Of a stretch of DNA of 64,000 nt, positions 45,302 through 54,811 are shown piece after piece (the first letter of the stretch is position 1; each line of letters begins with the position of its first letter). Source of the stretch: Hydra vulgaris (lineage: Eukaryota > Cnidaria > Hydrozoa > Anthoathecata > Hydridae); the NCBI RefSeq assembly GCF_038396675.1, contig NC_088920.1, positions 63,102,001 to 63,166,000 on the forward strand, written 5' to 3'. The position numbers and the translations under genes are program-made. The notes beneath the pieces are model-generated. The model ran no database searches. It worked only from the letters and a program-made list of their open reading frames with translations, and was not told where the DNA came from.

Positions 45302-48005
45302 ATGCCTGGTGAAAATTGTGCAATATTTGGTTGTTCAACTTCAAGAAGACACAAAGGTATCAGCATTTTCAAAGTTCCTACTCCAACTAATGATGCAAAT
45401 AAGAAATGGAGTGATGAGCTTATTAACGTAATTACTAGAGACAGACTCATCGATGATTCTTTGAAAAAACGAATTGATTCCTTCAACCTTTATATTTGCG
45501 AGCTTCACTTTACTGTAGATCAATTTTGGGTTTACTCATCTCGAAAAATTTTAAAGGATGGAGCATTGCCAACTCTAAATCTCCCTAAGAAAAGTAATCA
45601 ATCACAGCGAAGTTCAATATCCATTACAAAACGTGAGGAGTTTTTAGTGACGCAAGAGTTAATTTCTCGAACTACAACGTCATGTTACAAATCTTTTGAT
45701 GATTTTACAAAACGTATTTTAAAGCTCTCTCTTGATGATTGTTGGAAAATTTCTTTGGATGTTAGATTTATAGTAATTACTTGTAATTCTCCAGAACATA
45801 TTTTACAAAAGTATGAAATTTATGTCGACGAGTTGCTAGACTATTGTGTAAGAATTTTTGGTTGGATGTTACCAATAGATCATCTTTTGTACCTTCAATA
45901 TAAAGGATCTTTTTTAAATGTTTCTTTATCAAAATTTATAAGTCATATTGAATCTCTTGTTCATTGTCCTGCTGTTGAAGTAAAAAGTTTAGACTTAATC
46001 AACCAAAACTTTAAATTTGAAAAGCATGTTATAGCTAAAAAATTTAACTATTTGCTTTTTAAGCAACTTCCTCTTAAACCTCGATTAAATCAAGATGAGT
46101 TTTATCGTTCACTTAATTGTAATATTTTAATAAAATCCCAGAGTTGTTCTTATTCATGCCATTCTTTGCAACTTAAAACTAATTATGAAGTAAATAATAA
46201 AAATAAAACTTTAAACCAACCTGCAAAGCTAAATGCTCCTCTTAAATTTACCTCCACCGAACAAATTAAATTAAGTTTGCAACAACATCGTTTAAAATGC
46301 AAACAGTTGGAAAATCAAATTGAACATATGAAAACAGTTTTGAATATGGAAAGTGAAAAAGTTAATTTAGAACTTGATCAAGACCTTAAAACATTGTACT
46401 CTGGTTTTAATCGAAAAAATATTCCATGAAACTTCATGAAACTATTTTGGAATGAGCAGCAAAAGTATATTAAAGCTTCTAGCCCCTGTAGTGTTAAATA
46501 TCATCCAATGATAATAAAATTTTGTCTCAATTTAGCAGCTAAATCTTCGTCAGCATATTCTGATTTGCGTTTTGATAGTAAGACTGGTTCAGGATTTTTA
46601 GTTCTTCCAAGTTTACGCACCTTGAGAGACTACAAAAATTATATACATGCTTCAAGAGGTTTTAATCCTCAAGTCATTAATGATCTTGCAAATAAAACTT
46701 CTAACTTCTCTAGTTCTGAACGATTTGTTACAATTCTGTTTGATGAAATGAAAGTTCAAGAAGATTTGGTTTGGGATAAATACTCTGGTGAGTTAATTGG
46801 ATTTGTAGATTTAGGAGATATTCAAACTAACTATGCAACACTTAAAAATGTGAGAGAGCTAGCCTCTTATGTTTTAGTTTTTCATGTTAAAAGTATAGTA
46901 AACCCACTTTCCTATAGTCTAGCAACATTTGCCACAACTAGAGTAACATCGACACAACTTATGCCAATATTTTGGAAAGCAGTGTGTTATCTGGAGAGTA
47001 TAAATTTGAAAGTCATAGCTGCAACTGCGGATAGTGCATCTCCAAATAGGAAGTTTTTCAAAATGCATAAGAAATTAGATGGTGGCTCAGGGAAAAAAAT
47101 TATATATCGCACTAAAAACTTATTTAGTAATGATAATAGATTCATCTTTTTCTTTGCAGATGTACCTCATCTTCTCGAAACTGTCTAAGTAATTCTGGTT
47201 CTGGATGTAAATCACGCTACATGTGGAATAGTGGATTTTTTCTTCTTTGGAATCATATTTCAACATTTTACAATTCTGATTTAGAAAGAGGTTTAAAACT
47301 TGTTCCTAAACTAACAAGCGATCATGTAAACTTAACACCATATTCTGTGATGAGGGTACGTCTTGCATCCCAAGTATTGAACGAAAGGGTAGGAAATGTT
47401 TTAAAGCAGTTTGGACCACCAGAAGCTGCTAGAACTGCAGAATTTTGTTTAATGATGGATATGTTTTTTGATTGTTTGAATGTAAAGAACAGTGTTGAGC
47501 ATATAACAAAAAGAAAGTCATTTTTAAAACCTTATGAATCAGTAGATGATTCAAGATTTGATTGGTTAGATAACTTCCTCTTCTATTTTAAATTGTGGAA
47601 AGAATCTATAGATCAACGAGAAGGAAGTTTTGATGAGAGCTCAAATCAAAAATGTTTATTTCTTCTCAAACTTATGAAGGTTTGCAAATTACAGTACATT
47701 CATTTAAAGAAGTTGTTAAATTTTTACTTGAAAATGGTGTTCGATTTGTATTTTCTGAAAGATTCTGCCAAGATGACCTTGAAAACTATTTTGGAAGACA
47801 ACGTGCAATTGGTCGCAGAAAAGATAATCCATCTATCAAAGATTTTGGCTACAATGACAATACAATCAAGTCACAATTTTCAGTTCGTCCAATTACTGGT
47901 AACATTCAATCTACTAACAATAATATCATGGATATTGAAAATAATCCTTTACCGAAAAGAAAAAAAAATAGTTCAAAGTTAATTCAAATTACAAACCAAC
48001 TTTAA
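45302..48005 (+). pseudogene. THAP-domain P-element transposase
   Basis: The start is at 45302 (MPGENCAIFGCSTSRR), not the upstream in-frame ATG, because a THAP domain begins M-P-x-x-C. The THAP C2CH residues are CAIFGC and CELHF, with the AVP-like box ALPTLNLP. A long linker and coiled coil (LKCKQLENQIEHMKTVLNME) follow. The RNase-H-like core has FVTILFDEMKVQEDLVWD (first Asp), VIAATADSASPNRKFFK (second Asp), FADVPHLLETV, and the Glu region FCQDDLENYFGRQRAIGRRK. It is about 900 residues in total, as in complete P/THAP9-type transposases. There are only three lesions: an in-frame TGA at 46427-46429, an indel near 47176, and a 1-nt indel in an A-run near 47650. It therefore decayed recently. 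Confidence 0.9.
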
Positions 48006-49064
48006 GTTCTGCTTTTTCACATTTATTAATTGAAAAAAAAAGGTTATTTTCATAACCACAAAGTTTTAAAAGCATTATTTGTCATTTATAATGGTATCTA
48101 TAAATGAATTAGTATAAAGGCATTGTGTTTTTCTTCAAAAAATATTTCTAAACAAAATACGATTGGCATATTTTATTAAAATAAATTGGCGGGCTTCCAT
48201 CAAGTTCAAGTAAGTTAAACTACTGATTTTGGACCCCCTCCTGAGGGTTATTTAAAAGGAAAATTATTTTTTTGAATATTTTAGGGGGCGCGGTTTGACT
48301 GTTGTAGGGGGCATGGTGGTCAGCTTGCCCCCCACGCCTTATACTAAATCCGCCTCAGGTATAGTAAACATTTAAAATAAACAAGATCAATACTTATAAT
48401 TTTAATTCACTTGGAATAACTTTTGCTTGTTTTCTATTTGCTTGCATAGTTATTTATAAGTAAATAAAGGAGGACTGTGACCGACGGTCGCAGGTGTGAT
48501 CAAAGTTTGCTTTGAAAAAATATATGTTAAATGAAAGCGATGAAGTACTTCATCACTTGTGTGACTATGTAGTGATGAAATACTTTGTCACTACAGTCAT
48601 AAGAATATCTTTAACGTAACTAAAATTAATTCATTTCAATAAAATTTTACTTTATTGGCTCAGCCAGTACCGAAGCAACGGAAAATTGCCCCATCCGAGT
48701 AAGGTTATTGAGGTGCAAAAAGAAACAATTCTTTTCTATAAATAGCTCTTTTTAATTATTAAAAAAATATTTTTATTCTTCCTTATGAAAATCTTTTTAA
48801 AAAGATATTGCTACTAAATGTCACAAAATTATTAATAATTTTGATCTTAATAATTTTTGGTTTAAAAAAAATTGATTTTTTTCAATTATTTCTAAATTTT
48901 GTATAAAATTCTGGTTCTTTTGAGACCCTGTTTGATATACTTTTTGAGAAAAAAAACAACTTTTATTAGGGAACTAAGGTGTAATCAAGGTTCATGGGGT
49001 GTGTAACCTCTTTCAACGAAAACAATGACATTTTATTTTTAGGGAAACTATATATATATAACTA

Positions 49065-49147
<83 letters not shown>

Positions 49148-49204
49148 TTACTCTTGCCAACTATAGTGAGCAAAACATGATAAAATATGTTACCTTTCTT
49201 TAAG
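48006..49204. other. P-element interior, non-coding
   Basis: Includes a GTAGTGA/TCACTAC hairpin near 48569-48595 and, near 48915, TTCTTTTGAGACCCTG shared with the fold-back unit at 18.8 kb. Confidence 0.5.
49061..49144. repeat. (AT)n microsatellite
   Basis: About 80 bp of AT inside the P element. Confidence 0.95.
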
Positions 49205-49888
49205 TGTGTTTTTTTTAGAAAATTTTAGTTTATTTAGTAGTGTTTAGGTTATTTAGTAGTTATTTAGTTATTCAATAGTATTTGGTTTTATATCAGAAAA
49301 ATTGTTTAATATAAGAGAAGACATTTCAGTGAGTGTATTACTCAAAGCTAGATCGCTGAAGTGTGAAGCTAGTAGATTTTCGCTCAACAATCCATAATAA
49401 TCTTGATAAAATAAATCACTATTGCCTTTAAATTGTTCTATTATTGGTTTTAACTTTTGCCAAAGATTTTCAGCATCATTTAATGAATAACTAAATTTCT
49501 CGCATGAGAACTGTTTTCTTATATCAAATGGCAGTCACATGTCCATTTGCAATAAACTTGCACATTCTTCAACTATGCTTTCAGCTTTAGTGGTGACAAT
49601 GCATTAGAAGAGTTCTCCGTATTATACATTTTGGAAGAATTTATTTCAAAACTCTCTAAAATGCTTCGATGCAATGTGTCTCTTTAAACCTCTAATTGTC
49701 TTGTAAACTTTGGGACACTGAATGCATGCATGCTGTTCAACATTATCTCTATAAATATCAATATCAGAAACAATAGAATCTATATCTGTAATTAAATTAA
49801 TGTCATTGTTCAAAAATCCTCCTTCAACCACGTCAAACAAACATTCCAAATCACTATTTATCTCGAAATCGCTGTTAAAAAATGCCAT
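49205..49888 (-). pseudogene. C2H2 zinc-finger accessory gene carried by the P element
   Basis: An intact 80-residue N-terminal part starts MAFFNSDFEINSDLECLFDV at 49888, is acidic, and ends in one C2H2 finger: CIQCPKVYKTIRGLKRHIAS then KH. After a stop at 49646 a shifted frame continues with SIVEECASLLQ, LPFDIRKQFSCEKFSYSLND, LWQKLKPIIEQFKGNSDLFY, DYYGLLSENLLASHFSDLAL and SSLILNNFSDI to about 49205. From memory, a C2H2 head followed by this helical body occurs as uncharacterised cnidarian transposon-associated proteins. It is convergent to the transposase and just inside the right terminus. It may be a regulatory or repressor-like accessory protein. That is conjecture. Confidence 0.55.
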
Positions 49889-49995
49889 TTTTTAAACTTG
49901 TGCAGGTTTGCCGGGTCGTTGTGAAGTTTTCAAGTTAAAATCGAAAAACAATGGAAACGGTCCGTGTTTCCAGACTATGTATTCTTATGACTATG

Positions 49996-50002
49996 GTTTC
50001 AC
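49996..50002. repeat. target-site duplication, right copy
   Basis: GTTTCAC immediately after the right P-element end (ACTATG). Confidence 0.85.
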
Positions 50003-50239
50003 TAAATTAACTTAGATCCGGATCGAACTCTTTGTTAAGTATAAAATCATTGATTTTAAAAATATCAAAATTCTTTGAGCGATTTGAAGCTATTTTAGTA
50101 TTTAAAACAAATAAAAATTTATAAAAAAAAAATAATAAAGATAAAATCAATAACTCTAAAATAAAAAAATTTCTTAAAAGTCGCGAGTTGCAAGTTTATA
50201 CGACTTTAGCATATTTATACGACTTTAGCATATTTACCT

Positions 50240-50845
50240 TTGGCTCTAAAATCTTTTGCTTCTATACATAAATGTTTTTGCAATTTTAAAGTTCTTTCGC
50301 TGTAGTCTTCGTTTACGTTAATCAATCGTTCCACAATTTTAACTAAATATAGTTATCCAACTGCGTTGGATAACTATGTTCAGTTAAAATTTCGTTCTTT
50401 TCTCCATCACTACTATTTTTCCTCGCCCTGTGCGCCAACCAAATTCAACATTACTTTTAAATCCAAGTTTTGTCTTTAAAACATTTTGAATCTTTTCCCC
50501 GCTCAATTCCCACGTTTCATTTTCGTCTTCTTCAATTCCCTTAAATCTTAGGTTATTTCTTCTGCTCCTGTCTTCGAACTCAGCTAGTTTGTCGTTGACA
50601 ACAACGTTTGTTATATCATTTTGATTTGATAATAAGTTTATTTTCATTCAGAAAGTTCTTGAACAATTGATTCATATTTCTCGCAAAGAAACTCCGCCGA
50701 TTTCCTTAGTTCATTAGTTTCTTTTTTTAGTTTTGTATTTTCTTCTCGAAGAGTTAATAGCTTATTTTCCATTTTATCAAACTTCTCGTTACGCACTTTT
50801 AATAAAGTATTCTCGTGAATGTCTAATAGGTCATTAATTTAGCTT
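50240..50845 (-). pseudogene. LINE ORF1 (coiled-coil RNA-binding type)
   Basis: From about 50845, NDLLDIHENTLLKVRNEKFD and KLLTLREENTKLKKETNELR form a coiled coil. After a stop or shift near 50645, KLAEFEDRSRRNNLRFKGIE and EDENETWELSGEKIQNVLKT follow, which are typical of ORF1 proteins of L1/CR1-type LINEs. The C-terminal part is broken by a hairpin (50341-50385), then reads SERTLKLQKHLCIEAKDFRA and KGKYAKVV, again LINE ORF1-like. It binds the element RNA in active relatives. This copy is dead. Confidence 0.75.
50341..50385. repeat. inverted repeat, about 21-nt arms, 3-nt loop, inside LINE ORF1
   Basis: ATAGTTATCCAAC then TGC then GTTGGATAACTAT, with AACT/AGTT extending outward. It interrupts the ORF1 C-terminal coding sequence. 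Confidence 0.85.
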
Positions 50846-50860
50846 TTTTAATTTAGTTTA

Positions 50861-52200
50861 CAAAAGCACGTCCGTTCACGTTTTGCGTGAAGTTCTCATC
50901 GTAAAATTCTTATCTATAAAATATTCAATCTGTATTAATTGCTATTAAATAATTTTGCTATTAAATAATAAGTTTTAAACAGAATTGCGCACGAAACAGA
51001 AAAAGCAAAAGTCTCGCACAGAGTTCATGGAATTAGTTAATATCTCAACAACTCCTATTTAATATAGGGGAACGGCGCCTATGACGGCATGGCGCCAATG
51101 ATGGAATACAGGTCATATTTCCATAAAAATTGGTTTTGGTGAAAACATGATCTACATGACTATACTGACTTCATATTAGTTTTAGTAAAAATACGGTCCT
51201 TGTGCACAAATATTGTTTTATAATCAACAAAAATTGATTTTGGGATGTGCTGTTGTAGTTTTATTCCCTTCATATATTTAAGATTGAGATTTTATTATAA
51301 ACTGCGCAGAAAAAGAATTTTCATACATTCTATATCCAAGTTTTGTGCATTTAATAGAATACTTACTTTAATTTTATCTTTTAAACAAAGCAGATACGGC
51401 TTGTTTTAATGAAAATGATGACTTTTTCCTATAATGGCATACTGACGAGTTGGGTGTGTTGCGAAAATGACGAATTGGGAAAACCTTTTTTTTTTTGTAA
51501 GAAAAATTTATTTTTAAGTAAAGTAAAAAGGAAGCGATGCTCCAAAAGTTTCTTTTTTGGTCCTAAAAAATACATAAAACGCAATATATCCTATGCGCAT
51601 GCGCAAAACTTGACAATGCTGCTGTGCAAAACTTTACAATGTTGCGTGAAATGGTAAATTAGGATAGTTCCGAGTACTTTGTGGCTTTTCTGAGGGAACA
51701 ATAATCATAGGAAAAGTGGTTGCCTATAATAGCATACTTGTGCTTTTTTTTAAAAAAGGAATAAATTTAAAATAAAAACTAATGAAAACTCCAAGGGTTA
51801 TTATTTTCTACATGTAACGAGGAATGCATCCATATCAAAACTTTTATTATTGATCTTCTGGATACTGAATAATGAAGCTTCAAAGTTAAGTATGTCATTG
51901 AAGGCGCCTTTTCTTTACTTTCAATGATAAATAGCAGTCGTCAAATTTTTCTAGTCATAGTATAGGATTTAGAAAACCGTTGCATATTTTTCAAACTATT
52001 TCAACATTGACACAAATAAAATATATATTAATGAAATAATTTAAACATTCAGCGTAAAATGTGATGAAATATTTCTGTCATAATTTTTCTTCAAGACAAT
52101 CGTAATAGTATTGTTTCAAGTCTCAGTTCTAATTGTAAAAAGGATCGAAAAAAAAAAGTCAGGCAGAAAAATGGAAACCAACATTAAGTTTAAAATCTAT
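50861..52200. other. non-coding DNA, possible degenerate repeat element
   Basis: Begins near GGGGAACGGCGCCTATGACG and GCATGGCGCC (51066-51096). Later variants are CCTATAATGGCATACTGACG (51429) and CCTATAATAGCATACTTG (51722). No coding frame that I trust. Confidence 0.4.
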
Positions 52201-52239
52201 TTAAATCTATTTAAAATCTATTAAAATCTGACGTAAGAT

Positions 52240-52347
52240 GCTCGCAATAGAAATGATTAACACTTCGTCCAATAGAAATGACTAACACTTCGTCCAATAG
52301 AAATGATTAACACTTCGTCCAATAGAAATGACTAACACTTCGTCCAA
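52240..52347. repeat. 25-bp tandem repeat, 4 copies, alternating variant
   Basis: The unit CAATAGAAATGATTAACACT plus TCGTC is repeated. The copies alternate GATTAAC and GACTAAC, so the array grew by copying a two-unit (50-bp) block. Confidence 0.9.
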
Positions 52348-52534
52348 ATACTTTTTAGTTTTCACATGCTATAAAGCATAACATTGTTCAATTTCCAAAT
52401 TACATGAAATATGTAGTTATCAAAAGTAAAAAAAAAAAGAGGTTTACTTATAATAGGAGATATAAAAATAAATGTTTTATAAAACAACGAATATGTGAAC
52501 AAAGGCCTTATATAAGAAAAGGGTCTTATCACAA

Positions 52535-52675
52535 AATACCCTGGAGTACCATTTAACCAGGAAGTTTACGCCTCCTTTCTTAGCAATAATGCATATATGG
52601 CTAGAGCAGACTTTGAATCTTGGGCCTCCAGTTCCGAAGCCAGAACTCTAAATACTACACCACGGCTGCTATATT
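52535..52675 (-). mobile_element. tRNA-derived SINE, second family
   Basis: The complement begins GCAGCCGTGGTGTAGTATTT and AGAGTTCTGGCTTCGGAAC (tRNA-like D and anticodon arms), then CCCAAGATTCAAAGTCTGC (B-box-like). The body GAAAGGAGGCGTAAACTTCC and TTTTGTGATAAGACCC matches the SINE at 59.05-59.22 kb. Confidence 0.75.
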
Positions 52676-54076
52676 TGAATCTACCTTTTTATTTTCTTAT
52701 TGTTGACAACTTAAAACGTTTCTAAAATAGACTCATTAAGTTTAATTATTTGATACGTTCACATAGTTCGTGAACAGGATACTATTTGATAATGCTGACT
52801 TGTCAAATAAAGATTAAATAAACATTTTATTAATACAATTTTTAAATATTGGTTTTTTATGAAGTAAAGATTCATTTGGCAGTAGGTTTAACCAATCAGT
52901 AACTATTATTGCTTAAGAAGTTGAGTTAAAAACTGGCATGGTCAAGGATATGACGGAGCTAATATGATGGAGTGGCATTTATAACGAAGTTAAAAATAAA
53001 ATAAAAAAATCAGCCATATTCACAACTGGTTTATTACGCGAATCACAATTTAAACCTTATTATAAATGACACAGTTTCTCGTTTTAGAGAAGTAAACGAG
53101 TTTTTTACAATTTTACAAAAATTTACTCTTTTTTTGGTAACACTATTAAAAGATAAGATTTGAAACAACATTTAAAAAATTAAAAGCAACAAAATGGTCT
53201 TCATAAATTATATCTTTACTAGTTATATAATTACGCTCTTTAGTTTTATAGTGAAAAATTTATTAATTTTAGAACGATTATTAATTTTAGATTTAAATTC
53301 AAGTAAAGAGCTCAGATAAAACTAACTATTGCATTAAATTTACGTGGATAATTTTAAATAAGTTTTCAAATCCAAACAATAAATGAAGTCCTTTATTAAA
53401 AATGGTATCACAGAAACGACAACAATAAGATTTAATAAATACACTGCTCATCGAATACTGTTTTATGGAGTGTATTTTTTCGGTTGTAAACAGCAATATT
53501 GCTATTGATAACAATACCTGTCGCTGTTGCTAGTGCAGAAAATTTTTTTAGCGAAAAAAGTTAATCAAAGCATATTTGAGAAATAGCATGTTTCAGGAAT
53601 CTCTTAGACATTGTTTAATTTTAGCAATAAAGTACGAAGAAAAAACAAGCATTAGAATTAGGTATAATAAATTTGGAACTTCATAATGGCAAGAAAAATA
53701 ATAATGGCAAGAAAAATTTATATTTAAGGTAGTTAAATAAATTTTTACCTGTTTTTCTAACATAATATTAATTATATAGTTAACTGTGTTTTACTAAATA
53801 GATATAAAAAGAAAATATTTAATATTTTATTTCTAAATATTATTAATAAATCTAACTAATAAATCTAAACTGCTACCTCTTTACCGTCAGCAGAAGTATG
53901 TTGTTCGTCTTATCAATACCAAACCATTATTATTTTGAATGAAAATTCTTAATATTTATCAGCTGAATATTTTTAATATACTTTGTTTTATGTACAAATG
54001 TAAAACGAACGCATCTCCTGTTTCTTTTTATAATCTATTTACTTTAAAATATAAAAATAAATATAACTTAAGTTAT
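52676..54076. other. non-coding DNA, no gene seen
   Basis: AT-rich. The minus-strand frame at 53326-53514 has no recognisable content. Confidence 0.4.
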
Positions 54077-54242
54077 TAATTCTTTAAGCTAAATTATGTT
54101 AGTTAACGCTAAAAAAAAGAAAAGAAAATGATAACGTACTCCATTTGCGTAACTGAATATTTACGCAATGGAGAACGTTATCATTTTCTTTTTCTTTTCT
54201 TTTTTTTTAGTGTAAACTAACATAATTTAGCTTAAAGAATTA
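54077..54242. mobile_element. 166-bp fold-back element
   Basis: TAATTCTTTAAGCTAAATTA on the left pairs with the complementary TAATTTAGCTTAAAGAATTA on the right. Inner arms (GAAAATGATAACGT, ACTCCATT) continue to a small loop near 54158. Nearly perfect over about 75 nt per arm, with no coding content. Confidence 0.85.
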
Positions 54243-54811
54243 AATGCCTATTAAAGTTATGAATTAGTTGTCTACTTGTGTAAAAATCTGCATAACTACA
54301 AATTTGCCGAAGATGCCGAGGGGTCTTATTATTGTATTTTTGTGTAATAACAACAAAACAAAAATACAGTATGTCGCATCTAAAAATTTAATAGTCAATG
54401 GAAGACCTACTAAGCGTATTTTTAGATCTGCTACACTTAGTGCGGCAGAACAAAGGGTATTTAATAATAGCTTGAGTACCATGAATACCTTAGATAACCT
54501 AGTTTTTTCAAGTTGAATATATTTAGTTAATCTAAGCAAGGTATTATAACCTAAGAACTTTTTTGGAAAGTTTCGTGCTTATTGTTTTAAAACAATTTGT
54601 TTATAATATATTTTGTATATTTTACAAATTGATAACGAATTAACAAACAAAATTTAAAAATATCTAAAAAAGGTTATTTAAAGCAAAAGATAACTTTTTT
54701 TAATTTTAAACATTTCTGTTACATGAAATACACAAATACATTCTTCCTATTATTATCTAAACACTTCTTTACATTTCTTATGCTTTTAAAAAAAAACTTT
54801 TGTTTTATTGT
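54243..54811. other. no supported gene
   Basis: A plus-strand frame of about 80 codons (54268-54516) includes LIVNGRPTKRIFRS and is overlapped by a minus-strand frame of similar length. I cannot assign either. Confidence 0.3.

Larger units (their letters stand above)
45118..49995 (+). mobile_element. P-type transposon with THAP transposase and an extra antisense gene
   Basis: The inverted termini are CATAGTATAGTTATAAGAA at the left and, complemented, CATAGTCATAAGAATACATA at the right. Both continue into ATAGT.TGGAA. The left end carries a 5-bp duplication of ATAGT. The element is 4,878 bp long and flanked by GTTTCAC. P elements make 8-bp duplications, so one base has diverged or the ends are off by one. 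It encodes a THAP/P transposase on the plus strand and a C2H2 zinc-finger gene on the minus strand near the right end, with an (AT)n tract between them. It lies inside a LINE. Confidence 0.9.
43230..50860 (-). mobile_element. truncated non-LTR retrotransposon split by a P element
   Basis: ORF1 (50240-50845) and ORF2 (43230-45117) are on the same strand in the correct order. The 4,878-bp P element lies between them. ORF2-like coding sequence continues from one side of the insertion to the other when the P element and one copy of the 7-bp duplication are ignored. Neither a poly-A tail nor the 3' half of the RT is present. The features suggest a CR1/L2/Jockey-type LINE. Confidence 0.75.

Noticed and set aside
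54268..54516. 82-residue plus-strand protein with LIVNGRPTKR
   Set aside because: It looked somewhat protein-like, but an equally long antisense frame exists and I recognise neither.
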